DNA from: Pseudomonas sp. PDM18
GTDB taxonomy: Bacteria; Pseudomonadota; Gammaproteobacteria; Pseudomonadales; Pseudomonadaceae
DNA: 64,000 nucleotides
NCBI RefSeq assembly: GCF_014852585.1
Contig: NZ_JACVBX010000007.1
Span: 124,001 to 188,000, forward strand
Reading direction: 5' to 3'
The notes beneath the pieces were generated by a model, which was given only the letters and a program-made list of their open reading frames with translations, was not told the origin of the DNA and made no database searches. Made by a program: the position numbers and the translations under genes. Below, one piece after another: positions 31,574 through 39,611 of the stretch; position 1 is the first letter of the stretch, and every line of letters begins with the position of its first letter.

Positions 31574-33123
31574 GCCGGCACCTCCTCGGCGTGGCGTTGC
31601 GGTTGGACGACAGGGCTGCTCAGGGGTTTGGCCTTCAGATGATAGGCGCCGGGATCGAACTGGCTGGTCAGGGCGCGGAAGCGCCAGGTGAAGCCCGGCC
31701 ACAGGGTGCAGTTGCGCCCGCTCACCGGGTGCAGGTACCAGCTCTTGCAGCCGCCGGTGTTCCACACGCTGTGGTTGAGGCCGCGCTGCAGCTTCTCGTT
31801 CCAGCGCTCCTGCACCTCTCCCTTCACTTCGACGCTCTGCAGCTCTCGGCGATCCATCAGCTTGATGGCGCCCAGCACGTAGGCGATCTGCGATTCGATC
31901 ATGTAGACCATCGAGTTATGGCCCAGGCCCGTGTTTGGGCCCATGAGGAAGAACAGGTTGGGGAAACCGCGGGTCATGGTGCCCTTGTAGGCTTCGGGGC
32001 CGTTCTTCCAGGTGTCGAGCAGGTCCACGCCGTCCCGGCCGAACACCACGCCGCGCGGGATAGGGTCGTTGGCGGTGAAGCCGGTGCCGAAGATGATCGC
32101 GTCCACCTGACGCTCGCGGCCATCACTGGTGATGATGCTGCCAGCCTTGATCTCGCGGATGCCGTCGACGATCACCGAGGAGTTGGAGGCCGCCAGCGCC
32201 GGATAGTAATTGTGCGACATGAGCACGCGCTTGCAGCCGATGGTGTAGTCCGGGGTCAGCTTGCGGCGCAGGTCCGGGTCCTTGACCTGCTGGCGGATGA
32301 AGCGCTCGGCCAGCTTGCCCACCAGCTTCATCGCCCAGGGCGCGAAGGAGAAGCCCAGTACGCGGCCTTCGAGCATGCTGTAGAGGGCGCCGCGCCAGAG
32401 TTTCTGCACGGCCGGGAAGTGGCGGAAGCGCGCGCGCTCCTTCTCGCTGATGGCGCGGTCGGGCTTGGGTAGGATCCATGGCGCGGTGCGCTGGTAGAGA
32501 TCGAGCTTGGCCACCAGCGGCTGGATTTCCGGGACGAACTGGATGGCCGAGGCGCCGGTGCCGATCACCGCGACGCGCTTGCCCTTGAGGTCGTAGTCAT
32601 GGTCCCACTGCTGGGAGTGGAATGCCTTGCCCCGGAAGTTCTCCAGGCCCTTGAGCGCGGGTATCGAGGGAATCGACAGGGCGCCCATGCCGGAGACCAC
32701 GGCCTTGGCGGTGTAGTGGTTGCCGGCGGCGTCGAACAGGTGCCAGAGCTGCTGTTCCTCGTTCCACTCGAAGCGCGCCATCTCGGTGTTGAGCAGCGTC
32801 TTGTCTTCCAGGCGGTACTTCGCCCAGCACTTCTCCAGGTACGCGCGGATTTCCGGCTGGCGGGCGAACATGCGCGTCCAGTCCGGGTTCGGCTCGAAGG
32901 AGAAGGAGTAGACGTGGGATTGCACGTCGCAGGCGCAGCCCGGGTAGTTGTTGACCCGCCAGGTGCCACCGACGCCGGCATCCTTCTCGAACAGCAGAAA
33001 GTCATTCTCGCCTTCCTGCTTCAGGCGTATCGCCATGCCCAGCCCGGAAAACCCGGTGCCGATGATGGCGACCTTGCAGTGTCTGGGGGTAGTCTTTGGT
33101 TGGGTACTCACAACCGTACTCAT
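31570..33123 (-). CDS. Flavin-containing monooxygenase, Baeyer-Villiger type
   Basis: A 517-aa FAD and NADPH enzyme that inserts oxygen next to a ketone. The first Rossmann motif is IIGTGFSGLGMA (about 21-32), the second is VIGTGASAIQFV. Between them lies FRGKAFHSQQWD, which matches the BVMO fingerprint FxGxxxHxxxW. ATG at 33123 has AGGAG in range; the in-frame GTG at 33129 is too close to it. The natural ketone is unknown. It is transcribed with the SDR and divergently from a TetR regulator whose likely operators overlap the monooxygenase promoter. Confidence 0.92.
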   Translation of the reverse strand: MSTVVSTQPKTTPRHCKVAIIGTGFSGLGMAIRLKQEGENDFLLFEKDAGVGGTWRVNNYPGCACDVQSHVYSFSFEPNPDWTRMFARQPEIRAYLEKCWAKYRLEDKTLLNTEMARFEWNEEQQLWHLFDAAGNHYTAKAVVSGMGALSIPSIPALKGLENFRGKAFHSQQWDHDYDLKGKRVAVIGTGASAIQFVPEIQPLVAKLDLYQRTAPWILPKPDRAISEKERARFRHFPAVQKLWRGALYSMLEGRVLGFSFAPWAMKLVGKLAERFIRQQVKDPDLRRKLTPDYTIGCKRVLMSHNYYPALAASNSSVIVDGIREIKAGSIITSDGRERQVDAIIFGTGFTANDPIPRGVVFGRDGVDLLDTWKNGPEAYKGTMTRGFPNLFFLMGPNTGLGHNSMVYMIESQIAYVLGAIKLMDRRELQSVEVKGEVQERWNEKLQRGLNHSVWNTGGCKSWYLHPVSGRNCTLWPGFTWRFRALTSQFDPGAYHLKAKPLSSPVVQPQRHAEEVPA

Positions 33124-33153
33124 GGCCACGCTCCTGTTATGATTATTGCTGGC

Positions 33154-33169
33154 GTATACAACTGTCTAC
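33154..33169. promoter_or_regulatory. Operator-like palindrome 1 (BVMO/TetR divergent region)
   Basis: GTATACA-AC-TGTCTAC, an imperfect 16-bp palindrome of the form GTAKACA-N2-TGTMTAC. It overlaps a possible BVMO promoter on the minus strand (TAGACA, 17-base gap, TAATCA). Confidence 0.7.
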
Positions 33170-33179
33170 GTGATGAAAT

Positions 33180-33195
33180 GTAGACATCTGTATAC
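33180..33195. promoter_or_regulatory. Operator-like palindrome 2 (BVMO/TetR divergent region)
   Basis: GTAGACA-TC-TGTATAC, the mirror version of the site 26 bp away (centre to centre). It overlaps TATACT, the best -10 for the TetR gene, so a bound repressor could shut off both directions. Confidence 0.7.
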
Positions 33196-33216
33196 TTCAG
33201 GAACAACCAACCTTAG

Positions 33217-33933
33217 ATGGGGTCGGGCGCCAGACACATGGAAATCGGACAGGAAGAACGGCCAGCGGAAGCTGCCGGCAAGCGCGCGCTGATCGACGCG
33301 GCGCTGCGCCTGGCAGCCAGCCGGCGCAGCCTGAGCAGCCTCGGACTGCGCGAGCTGGCGCGTGAAGCGGGGCTGAACCCGAATACCTTCTACCGGCACT
33401 TCGGTGACGTGGATGATCTGGGCCTGGCGATCATTCGTGACATCGCCACCCAGCTGCGCCAGCCGCTGCGTGACCTGCGCCGCGAGGCCGCCGAGCGCGC
33501 TCAGACGGGGGAGGGCACGGCCAGCGTGCCTTTCGGCCTGGACCTGGAGCGCGGCCAGCGGGTGACGCGGGAGACTGTGCGGTTGTTCTTCGACTTCGTG
33601 GAAGGCAACCCGCAGGCCTTCATCATTGGCGTGCGCGAGCTGCATGGGCCGTCGCCGGTACTGCGCGAAGCGTTGGCGCGAGTGATGGACGAGTTCGGTG
33701 ACGACATGGCCGAGGACATCCGCCAGTTCCACCTGCTACCGGACATCGACGAGAACGAACTGAACCAGCTGTCGCGGCTGATCAGCCGGCAATTGTTCCA
33801 ACAGTCGCTGGATTATCTCGAACGCCCGCCGGAGCAGCGCGGAGAAGTCTGTGCCCTGGCCGAACGACAAATCCTGTTGCTCTTCACCGGCGTCGCGGTA
33901 CTGCAGACCTTCGGCATGCTGGCTAGGCTGTGA
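33217..33933 (+). CDS. TetR-family transcriptional regulator
   Basis: A regulator of about 238 aa. The N-terminal DNA-binding domain includes RSLSSLGLRELAREAGLNPNTFYRHFGDVDDLG (about residues 35-67), the TetR helix-turn-helix. The C-terminal ligand-binding part is helical and ends in a hydrophobic stretch (RQILLLFTGVAVLQTFGMLARL). The start is uncertain: ATG at 33217 is closest to the promoter but has no ribosome site, and ATG at 33238 gives 231 aa. It is divergent from the monooxygenase/SDR pair and probably represses it through the twin palindromes. It resembles fatty-acid/lipid-responsive TetR proteins, but this is weak. Confidence 0.87.
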   Translation: MGSGARHMEIGQEERPAEAAGKRALIDAALRLAASRRSLSSLGLRELAREAGLNPNTFYRHFGDVDDLGLAIIRDIATQLRQPLRDLRREAAERAQTGEGTASVPFGLDLERGQRVTRETVRLFFDFVEGNPQAFIIGVRELHGPSPVLREALARVMDEFGDDMAEDIRQFHLLPDIDENELNQLSRLISRQLFQQSLDYLERPPEQRGEVCALAERQILLLFTGVAVLQTFGMLARL

Positions 33934-33961
33934 TGCTTCTGTCGTCCTGTGGAGATCTGCC

Positions 33962-34357
33962 ATGTTGCCTTTACCCCTGTTCGGCGGCTGCGCCTGCGGC
34001 GCGGTGCGCTACCGGGTGGATGCCGAGCCGGAAGAGACCGGTTACTGCCATTGCCGCATCTGCCAGAAATCCAATGCCGCGCCCGCGGTGCCCTGGGCGG
34101 TGATCCCACTGACGGGCTTTGCCTATACTGCCGGCGAACTGGGGATGTGGCGCTCAAGCTCGGACGGCGAGCGGCGCTTCTGCGTGACGTGCGGCACACC
34201 GATGGAGTTCCGCGTGCGCGACGGCGAGACGGTAGGGCTCAACACCGTGACCTTGGACGAGCCGGAGCTGATTCAGCCGCAGTGTCATGTCTGGTGTTCG
34301 TCGCAGCTGTCATGGTTCGACACGGTGGATGATCTGCCGCGCCGCCAGGAGGGCTGA
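33962..34357 (+). CDS. GFA-family (glutathione-dependent formaldehyde-activating-like) protein
   Basis: A 131-aa zinc protein. GGCACGAVRYRV is the family's first Cys motif, CHCRICQKSNAAPAVPW the second and FCVTCGTPMEFRV the third; these bind structural and catalytic zinc in Gfa. Members are often unlinked to formaldehyde, so the name reflects fold only. It starts 29 bases after the TetR gene and ends before a perfect bidirectional terminator, so it may be in the regulator's transcript. Confidence 0.87.
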   Translation: MLPLPLFGGCACGAVRYRVDAEPEETGYCHCRICQKSNAAPAVPWAVIPLTGFAYTAGELGMWRSSSDGERRFCVTCGTPMEFRVRDGETVGLNTVTLDEPELIQPQCHVWCSSQLSWFDTVDDLPRRQEG

Positions 34358-34382
34358 CGCCAGCCCCTGAAAGTGTGTAATG

Positions 34383-34409
34383 AAAACGCCAGGCAATGCC
34401 TGGCGTTTT
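34383..34409. terminator. Bidirectional terminator
   Basis: Perfect 12-bp stem AAAACGCCAGGC / GCCTGGCGTTTT with a 3-base loop. It has T's on both strands and sits between two convergent genes, serving both. Confidence 0.92.
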
Positions 34410-34425
34410 CGTTCGTGCATGAAGA

Positions 34426-35256
34426 TCAGCCGGCGAAGTCCAGTGTTTCCTTCCAGCGGGTTTCCAGCGCCTTGGTGTCATGGTCGAAGGGGTGGAAGCC
34501 GGGGCGGAAATAGTCCAGCCACGGGCGGATCAGGTTGACGAAGTAGCCGCGGCGCGGGTGCAGCAGCACGCCCAGGCCATGTTTCCAGCTGCGCCAATTG
34601 AACAGCTGGCCGTCGCGGCGCAGCAGGTTGATCTGGAAGCCGGCGATGACGCCGAGGAATATCCCGGTGGTCAGCAGCATTACAGCGGTACGGGTGAAGT
34701 AGCCGCCGTAGACCTGCTGGTAGACGTCGTAGGCCACCGCTTTGTGCTCGTTCTCCTCGACGGCGTGCCACATCCACAGCTTGTACATCTTGTCCGACTT
34801 CATCTGGCTGCTCAGGTCTTCACGCTTGAGCAACTGCTCGGCCATGGTCGCGGTGAAGTGTTCCAGGGCGCAGGTGATCGCCAGCTGGTGCTTCTTGGTG
34901 GTGACCTTGCTGATGGATTCGAGTAGCACCTTGATGCGCAGCTCCAGGGTTTCCAGGTCGATGCCGTGCTCGTCGGCATACTCGTTGTAGGCCGCGTGCT
35001 CCTTGGAGTGCATGGCTTCCTGGCCGATGAAGGCGCTGACGTCCTTCTGCAGCTGCGGATCCTGGATGCGCTCGCGCACGGCGCGCACGCTATCGACGAA
35101 GAACTTCTCGCCATAGGGGAACAACGAGGACAGGTTGTTCATGAAGTGGGTCATGAAGGGCTGCCCGTCCCACCAGTATTTCGGCGTCTCACTGAAGGTG
35201 AAATCCATGCGGCGGACCGGGAAATTGGCGCGGATCGGCGTGGTACTGGCGTTCAT
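34426..35256 (-). CDS. Putative metal-dependent hydrolase (PF10118-like)
   Basis: A 276-aa helical protein. Motifs with Glu/His metal ligands, GQEAMHSKEHAAYNEYA, CALEHFTA and WHAVEENEHKAVAYDVY, are arranged as in a ferritin-like di-iron or metal-binding four-helix fold. Two hydrophobic stretches around residues 195-220 suggest membrane association. The family is annotated as a predicted metal-dependent hydrolase, but no reaction is established. Start ATG at 35256 (MNASTTPIRANFPV) follows AAGGAG. Its proximity to the monooxygenase/SDR genes may indicate a lipid or ketone context, which is speculative. Confidence 0.8.
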   Translation of the reverse strand: MNASTTPIRANFPVRRMDFTFSETPKYWWDGQPFMTHFMNNLSSLFPYGEKFFVDSVRAVRERIQDPQLQKDVSAFIGQEAMHSKEHAAYNEYADEHGIDLETLELRIKVLLESISKVTTKKHQLAITCALEHFTATMAEQLLKREDLSSQMKSDKMYKLWMWHAVEENEHKAVAYDVYQQVYGGYFTRTAVMLLTTGIFLGVIAGFQINLLRRDGQLFNWRSWKHGLGVLLHPRRGYFVNLIRPWLDYFRPGFHPFDHDTKALETRWKETLDFAG

Positions 35257-35557
35257 GACTAACTCCTTGTTGTTGTGCGGGCGCCTGGACGACGGGAGCG
35301 CGGCAAGTGGCAACTGCGGCGACCCGGGCAAGCCCTGTCGTTAGTTCGCGATGTCACCTGGGAATGTGTCATCGGTTGATGTCATGTTCGGAGTCTTGTC
35401 GGACAATCGAAAGGTCATATGTGGCCGTGGCCGGGTCGAATCAGGCCAAACGGGCTACGACCAGCCATTGGATGGGGCGTCTGCGGATGGGCGCGTGCGG
35501 GGCAGGGTGGAAATGAAAACGGGCGCAGAAGCGCCCGTTCTTTACCACAGAGGTCTG
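35257..35557. other. Intergenic region between hydrolase-like gene and apt
   Basis: No gene is visible. It carries the promoter region of the minus-strand hydrolase gene and, at its right end, the apt terminator (35518-35539). Confidence 0.6.
35518..35539 (-). terminator. Terminator of apt
   Basis: Perfect hairpin AACGGGCGC / GCGCCCGTT with a 4-base loop, 18 bases past the apt stop; T's follow on the minus strand (TTTTCATTTCC). Confidence 0.85.
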
Positions 35558-36106
35558 TTACTGCTCGTCGAGGGCAAAGGCAGTCAGGCTGTAAGTGGGG
35601 ATCTGCGCGTCATTGAGCTTGGTCGAACCGCCCAGCTCCGGCAGGTCGATGATTGCAGCGGCCTCGAACACGCTGGCGCCCATGCGCCGCACCAGTTGGG
35701 CGGCGGCCAGCAGCGTGCCGCCGGTGGCGATCAGGTCATCGAAGATCAGCACGCTGTCACCTTCGCACAGGCTGTCGGCATGGACTTCCAGCAGGGCTTC
35801 GCCGTACTCGGTCTCGTAGGATTGGGCCAGCACGTCGGCCGGCAGTTTGCCGCGCTTGCGGAACAGCACCAGAGGCTTGTTCAGCTCGTAGGCGATGATC
35901 GAGCCGATCAGGAAGCCGCGCGCATCCATCGCGCCGATGTGGGTGAAGTCGGCCTCGACGTAGCGCTGGATGAAGCTGTCGGCAACGAAGCGTAGGGCTC
36001 GCGGCGACTGGAACAGCGGGGTGATGTCGCGGAACATGACGCCGGGCTTGGGAAAGTCGGGAACGGCACGTATCACGGACTTCAGGTCGAGTTGGTTGAG
36101 GATCAT
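35558..36106 (-). CDS. apt: Adenine phosphoribosyltransferase
   Basis: Salvages adenine to AMP with PRPP, in the cytoplasm. The 182-aa protein has the APRT N-terminus ([21 protein letters not shown]) and the PRPP-binding motif [21 protein letters not shown]. The position just downstream of anr is the P. aeruginosa order. A 26-bp hairpin (36151-36176) lies between anr and apt and may separate the two transcripts. Confidence 0.96.
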   Translation of the reverse strand: MILNQLDLKSVIRAVPDFPKPGVMFRDITPLFQSPRALRFVADSFIQRYVEADFTHIGAMDARGFLIGSIIAYELNKPLVLFRKRGKLPADVLAQSYETEYGEALLEVHADSLCEGDSVLIFDDLIATGGTLLAAAQLVRRMGASVFEAAAIIDLPELGGSTKLNDAQIPTYSLTAFALDEQ

Positions 36107-36150
36107 ACTGGATGTGCACCTGATGCGTTTTTTGCAGAGGCCAAAGTATA

Positions 36151-36176
36151 ACGGGCCCGCCAGTCGGCGAGCCCGT
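36151..36176. terminator. Hairpin between anr and apt
   Basis: ACGGGCCCGCC / GGCGAGCCCGT stem with one C-A mismatch. The T run is on the plus strand (TTTTC), so it is only a moderate terminator for anr on the minus strand. Confidence 0.5.
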
Positions 36177-36222
36177 TTTCGATGACCGGAAAGTCAACCA
36201 ATAGGTCAGCTTTCGTGTGGGT

Positions 36223-36957
36223 TCAGCTTTCCAGCTGGCCGCCGGCCAGTGCGCACAGCTCGATAGAGTCGAGGATGTGCACTTCCTTGCCTTCGGCGGC
36301 GATCAGGCCGTTCTGCTGGAAGCGGGTGAACACGCGGGAGACGGTTTCCACCGCCAGGCCCAGGTAGTTGCCGATCTCGTTGCGCGACATGGCCAGGCGG
36401 AACTGCTGGGCTGAGAAACCACGGGCGCGAAAGCGCGCAGAGAGGTTCACCAGGAAGGTGGCGATGCGCTCGTCGGCGGTCTTCTTCGACAGCAGCATCA
36501 TCATCTGCTGGTCGTCGCGGATCTCGCGGCTCATCACGCGCAGCAACTGGCGGCGCAGCTGCGGCAGTTGCTCGGACAACTCGTCCAGACGTTCGAAGGG
36601 AATCTCGCAGACCGAAGTGGTTTCCAGGGCCTGGGCCGATACCGGGTAGCTCTCGGTGTCCATGCCGGACAGGCCGACCAGCTCGCTGGGCAGGTGGAAG
36701 CCGGTGATCTGCTCTTCACCGCCATCGGTGATGCTGAAGGTCTTCAGCGCGCCGGAGCGCACCGCGAAGACGGAGCCGAAGGTATCGCCCTGGCGGAACA
36801 GAAATTCGCCTTTCTTCAGCGGACGACCGCGTTTGACGATTTCATCGAGGGCGTCCATGTCGCTGTGGTTCAGCGAAAGTGGCAGGCAGAGGGGAGCCAG
36901 GCTGCAATCCTTGCAGTGCGCCTGGGGCAGGGCGCGCACTTTGATGGTTTCGGCCAT
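36223..36957 (-). CDS. anr: Anaerobic regulator Anr (FNR family)
   Basis: Oxygen-sensing activator/repressor of low-oxygen metabolism, 244 aa. The [4Fe-4S] ligands are Cys15, Cys18 and Cys24 ([12 protein letters not shown]) plus Cys117 (TTSVCEIPF), the FNR pattern. A CRP-like beta-roll sensor domain follows, then a dimer helix. The C-terminal helix-turn-helix [23 protein letters not shown] has the E-x2-S-R recognition residues for TTGAT half sites. Start at 36957 is the family start. ANR boxes lie upstream of hemN, ccoN2 and aer in this window. Its own upstream region has an 18-bp box shared with ccoG and ccoN1. Confidence 0.97.
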   Translation of the reverse strand: MAETIKVRALPQAHCKDCSLAPLCLPLSLNHSDMDALDEIVKRGRPLKKGEFLFRQGDTFGSVFAVRSGALKTFSITDGGEEQITGFHLPSELVGLSGMDTESYPVSAQALETTSVCEIPFERLDELSEQLPQLRRQLLRVMSREIRDDQQMMMLLSKKTADERIATFLVNLSARFRARGFSAQQFRLAMSRNEIGNYLGLAVETVSRVFTRFQQNGLIAAEGKEVHILDSIELCALAGGQLES

Positions 36958-37165
36958 GAGTGTTCCTTGAATGGGATGGCACACAAAAACCAAGGGTACC
37001 GCAGACCGCAAGTCGCGCGCCAGCTGGCGACCTGTCTGAATCGCTGGTTCCAGCGATGGGGATCAGGGTTTCGTAGGGGTTGGAGTGGTCTCGAATCCTT
37101 TCGAAAAGTGCCGGTTCAGGGCTGTTCCTACAGATTAGGACTACAGACATATCCTGTAGCAATGG

Positions 37166-37183
37166 GTGCGACAGTTGGCCCCG
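37166..37183 (-). promoter_or_regulatory. 18-bp box upstream of anr, shared with ccoG and ccoN1
   Basis: GTGCGACAGTTGGCCCCG, matching the ccoG copy (44282) at 16 of 18 positions. It lies about 210 bases upstream of the anr start. One half site (GCGAC) is intact and the other is changed (GTCGC to GCCCC). Confidence 0.55.
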
Positions 37184-37215
37184 TACCGTCGGTCGCGCAG
37201 AAGGGAACCCGCGGG

Positions 37216-38598
37216 TCAGATGACCCGCGAGAAGCGTTGCAGGTTCTGCATCGGCAGGTAGCGATCGAACAGCATGCACAGCGAGCGCACCAGCAACCGG
37301 CCGGAAGCGTTCACATCGATACCGCGCGGGCCGAGGGTGATCAGGCCGTCGCGGGCGAAGCGTTCGAGGTCGCCCCAGATTTCCGCGAAGTAGCCGCGGA
37401 AGTCGATGTTGTAGAGGTCCTCGATGTCCTCGAAGTCCAGCTGGAAATGGCAGATCAGCTGCTGGATCACCGCGCGACGGATCAGGTCGTCCTTGTTGCA
37501 GTGCAGGCCGCGGCGGGTGGCGAGCTGGCCCTGGTCGAGGGTGTTCTGGTAGTCGACGATATCGTTACTGTTCTGGCAGTAGAGATCGCCGATCTGACTG
37601 ATCGAGGAAACCCCGAGGCCCACCAGGTCGCAGTGCCCGTGGGTGGTGTAGCCCTGGAAGTTGCGCTGCAGGGTGCCGTCTTCCTGGGCCATCGCCAGTT
37701 CGTCGTCCGGCAGTGCGAAGTGGTCCATTCCGATGTAGCGGTAGCCGGCGGCTTCCAGTTGCTCGGTGGTGCGCTGCAGCATCTCCAGCTTCTGCCCGGG
37801 GGAGGGCAGGTCCTCGGCCTTGATCCGCCGCTGCGGCGGGAAGCGCTCAGGGAGGTGCGCGTAGTTGAACACGGACAATCGGTTGGGCTGCAGGGCGATA
37901 ACCTGCTCGACAGTGCGTGCGAAGGTATCCGGGGTCTGCCGGGGCAGCCCGTAGATCAGGTCGATGTTGATCGAGCGGAATTGCAGCGTGCGCGCCGCAT
38001 CGATGATGGCGCGGGTCTCGTCGAGGCTCTGCAGGCGGTTGATAGCCTGCTGCACGTCCAGATTGAAGTCCTGCACGCCGATGCTGGCGCGGTTGAAGCC
38101 CAGTTCGCGGAGCAGGCCCATGGTCGACCAGTCAGCCTCGCGCGGGTCAATCTCGATGCCGTAGTCGCCGAAGTCGCCCTCGACGAAGTGGAAGTGGGTG
38201 CGCAATTGCGCCATCAGTTCCCGCAGTTGGCCGGGGCTCAGGAAGGTCGGGGTACCTCCGCCGAAATGCAGCTGCTCGACTTGCTGCTGGCGACCCAGGT
38301 GACGGCTGACGATCTCGATTTCGTGGATCAGACGGGCGAGGTAGGGGGCGCTGCGGCCACGATCCTTGGTGATGACCTTGTTGCAGGCGCAGTAGTAGCA
38401 GATGTTCGCGCAGAACGGGACGTGCACGTAGAGCGAGAGCGGGCGCTGGGCCTTTTGGCTATCACGCAGCGCGTGCAGCAGGTCGAAGGGTCCGACTCCT
38501 TCGTGGAACTGCACGGCTGTGGGATAGGAGGTGTAGCGCGGGCCGGACAGATCGTATCGGCGTATCAGATCTGCGTCCCAGCGAATATTGTCTAGCAT
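37216..38598 (-). CDS. hemN: Oxygen-independent coproporphyrinogen III oxidase HemN
   Basis: Radical SAM enzyme (460 aa) that decarboxylates coproporphyrinogen III to protoporphyrinogen IX without oxygen. It supplies haem for the cytochromes encoded nearby. The cluster motif is HVPFCANICYYCACNK, giving CX3CX2C plus the extra Cys of HemN. The GGGTPTF glycine motif follows. The N-terminal RYTSYPTAVQFHEG is typical of true HemN rather than HemW. An ANR box sits about 70 bases upstream. Confidence 0.96.
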   Translation of the reverse strand: MLDNIRWDADLIRRYDLSGPRYTSYPTAVQFHEGVGPFDLLHALRDSQKAQRPLSLYVHVPFCANICYYCACNKVITKDRGRSAPYLARLIHEIEIVSRHLGRQQQVEQLHFGGGTPTFLSPGQLRELMAQLRTHFHFVEGDFGDYGIEIDPREADWSTMGLLRELGFNRASIGVQDFNLDVQQAINRLQSLDETRAIIDAARTLQFRSINIDLIYGLPRQTPDTFARTVEQVIALQPNRLSVFNYAHLPERFPPQRRIKAEDLPSPGQKLEMLQRTTEQLEAAGYRYIGMDHFALPDDELAMAQEDGTLQRNFQGYTTHGHCDLVGLGVSSISQIGDLYCQNSNDIVDYQNTLDQGQLATRRGLHCNKDDLIRRAVIQQLICHFQLDFEDIEDLYNIDFRGYFAEIWGDLERFARDGLITLGPRGIDVNASGRLLVRSLCMLFDRYLPMQNLQRFSRVI

Positions 38599-38660
38599 GC
38601 CGATGTTCCCCGGTGGCGAGCTTTTCCTGCGCAGTCTAGGGAGAGTCCGACAGAGGCCTG

Positions 38661-38674
38661 TTGACCTGTATCAA
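38661..38674 (-). promoter_or_regulatory. ANR box of hemN
   Basis: TTGAC-CTGT-ATCAA, one mismatch from TTGAT-N4-ATCAA, centred about 69 bases before the hemN start. Anr-activated hemN is known in P. aeruginosa. Confidence 0.85.
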
Positions 38675-39396
38675 GCGGCTTTATGGTGGGGAAGATCGGC
38701 GCTGGCGTGCATGTCGTGGCCCATGATCCAGGCCTGGTGAGGGCCGGGGAGGGTCCACAGGCCGAAGAGGATCACCAGGATACCGCCAGCCATGCGCACG
38801 CTGCGCTTGCGCAGCACGGCGGTGATGCGTTCGGCGGCGAGCCCAGTGGCGAGCAGTACTGGCCAGGTGCCCAGGCCGAAGGCGAGCATCAGTAACGCGC
38901 TGTCCACCGCCGAGCCCTGGCTGGTGGCCCAGAGAAGGGTGCTGTAGACCAGGCCGCAGGGCAGCCAGCCCCAGAGTGCGCCGAGCAGCAGCGCGCGCGG
39001 CAGCGTAGCGACCGGCAGTAGGCGGCTAGCAAAGGGCTGGATGTGTTTCCACAGGCCGCGTCCCAGGGCTTCGATGCGGGTCAGGCCGCTCCACCAGCCA
39101 GCCAGATACAGGCCCATGGCGATCAGCAGCAGGCCGGCGATCACCCGCAGTGCCGAGGCGAACGGCGTACGCGCCACGGCCCAGCCCGCGAGGCCGAGCA
39201 GTAGGCCGGCGCAAGCGTAACTGAGGATGCGCCCGAGGTTGTAGGCCAGTAGTAGGCGCAGGCGTCGGCCGCGCTGCTCCGGCGGTATGGCCATCGTCAG
39301 CGCGCCCATCAGGCCGCCGCACATACCCAGGCAGTGACCGCCTCCGAGCAGGCCCAGGATCAGGGCGGACGCCAGCAAAGGCGCCAGCTCAGGCAT
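38671..39396 (-). CDS. SafE/TauE-like or DsbD-like membrane protein of the cbb3 maturation cluster
   Basis: A 241-aa polytopic membrane protein of about six helices, beginning with LGLLGGGHCLGMCGG, which has the paired Cys and His expected of the sulfite exporter/DsbD-like heavy-metal transport fold. It is often annotated as sulfite exporter TauE/SafE family, but in the ccoGHIS neighbourhood it is thought to aid copper or redox handling for oxidase assembly. The start at 39396 overlaps the end of ccoS by 8 bases, so they are coupled. The far 3' end reaches the hemN ANR box. Confidence 0.85.
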   Translation of the reverse strand: MPELAPLLASALILGLLGGGHCLGMCGGLMGALTMAIPPEQRGRRLRLLLAYNLGRILSYACAGLLLGLAGWAVARTPFASALRVIAGLLLIAMGLYLAGWWSGLTRIEALGRGLWKHIQPFASRLLPVATLPRALLLGALWGWLPCGLVYSTLLWATSQGSAVDSALLMLAFGLGTWPVLLATGLAAERITAVLRKRSVRMAGGILVILFGLWTLPGPHQAWIMGHDMHASADLPHHKAA

Positions 39397-39610
39397 CGCG
39401 CTTGTCCTGCTTGTGGCTGGCGTGCGAGTCGTCACCCTCGGCTTCGTCGATGCCGGCCTGGTGCTTGGGGTCTTCGTCGTCGAACAGGATGCTGTGGGCG
39501 GGCCCGTCCATGTCGTCATACTGGCCGCTGTTCACTGCCCAGAAAAAGATCGCGATGCAGATGCCGACGATTACCACGGCGACTGGAATCATGATGTAGA
39601 GAGCGGGCAT
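39389..39610 (-). CDS. ccoS: cbb3 oxidase assembly protein CcoS
   Basis: A 73-aa protein with one N-terminal transmembrane helix (IMIPVAVVIVGICIAIFFWAVNSGQ) and an acidic tail beginning YDDMDGPAHSIL, the conserved CcoS signature. Required for cofactor insertion into cbb3 oxidase. The tail is histidine- and aspartate-rich (DEDPKHQ, HASHKQDKRDA). Confidence 0.93.
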   Translation of the reverse strand: MPALYIMIPVAVVIVGICIAIFFWAVNSGQYDDMDGPAHSILFDDEDPKHQAGIDEAEGDDSHASHKQDKRDA

Positions 39611-39611
39611 T

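Noticed and set aside
37141-37159. CTACAG-N7-CTGTAG inverted repeat upstream of anr as an operator
   Set aside because: Only 6-base arms and no second copy in the window; too weak to call.
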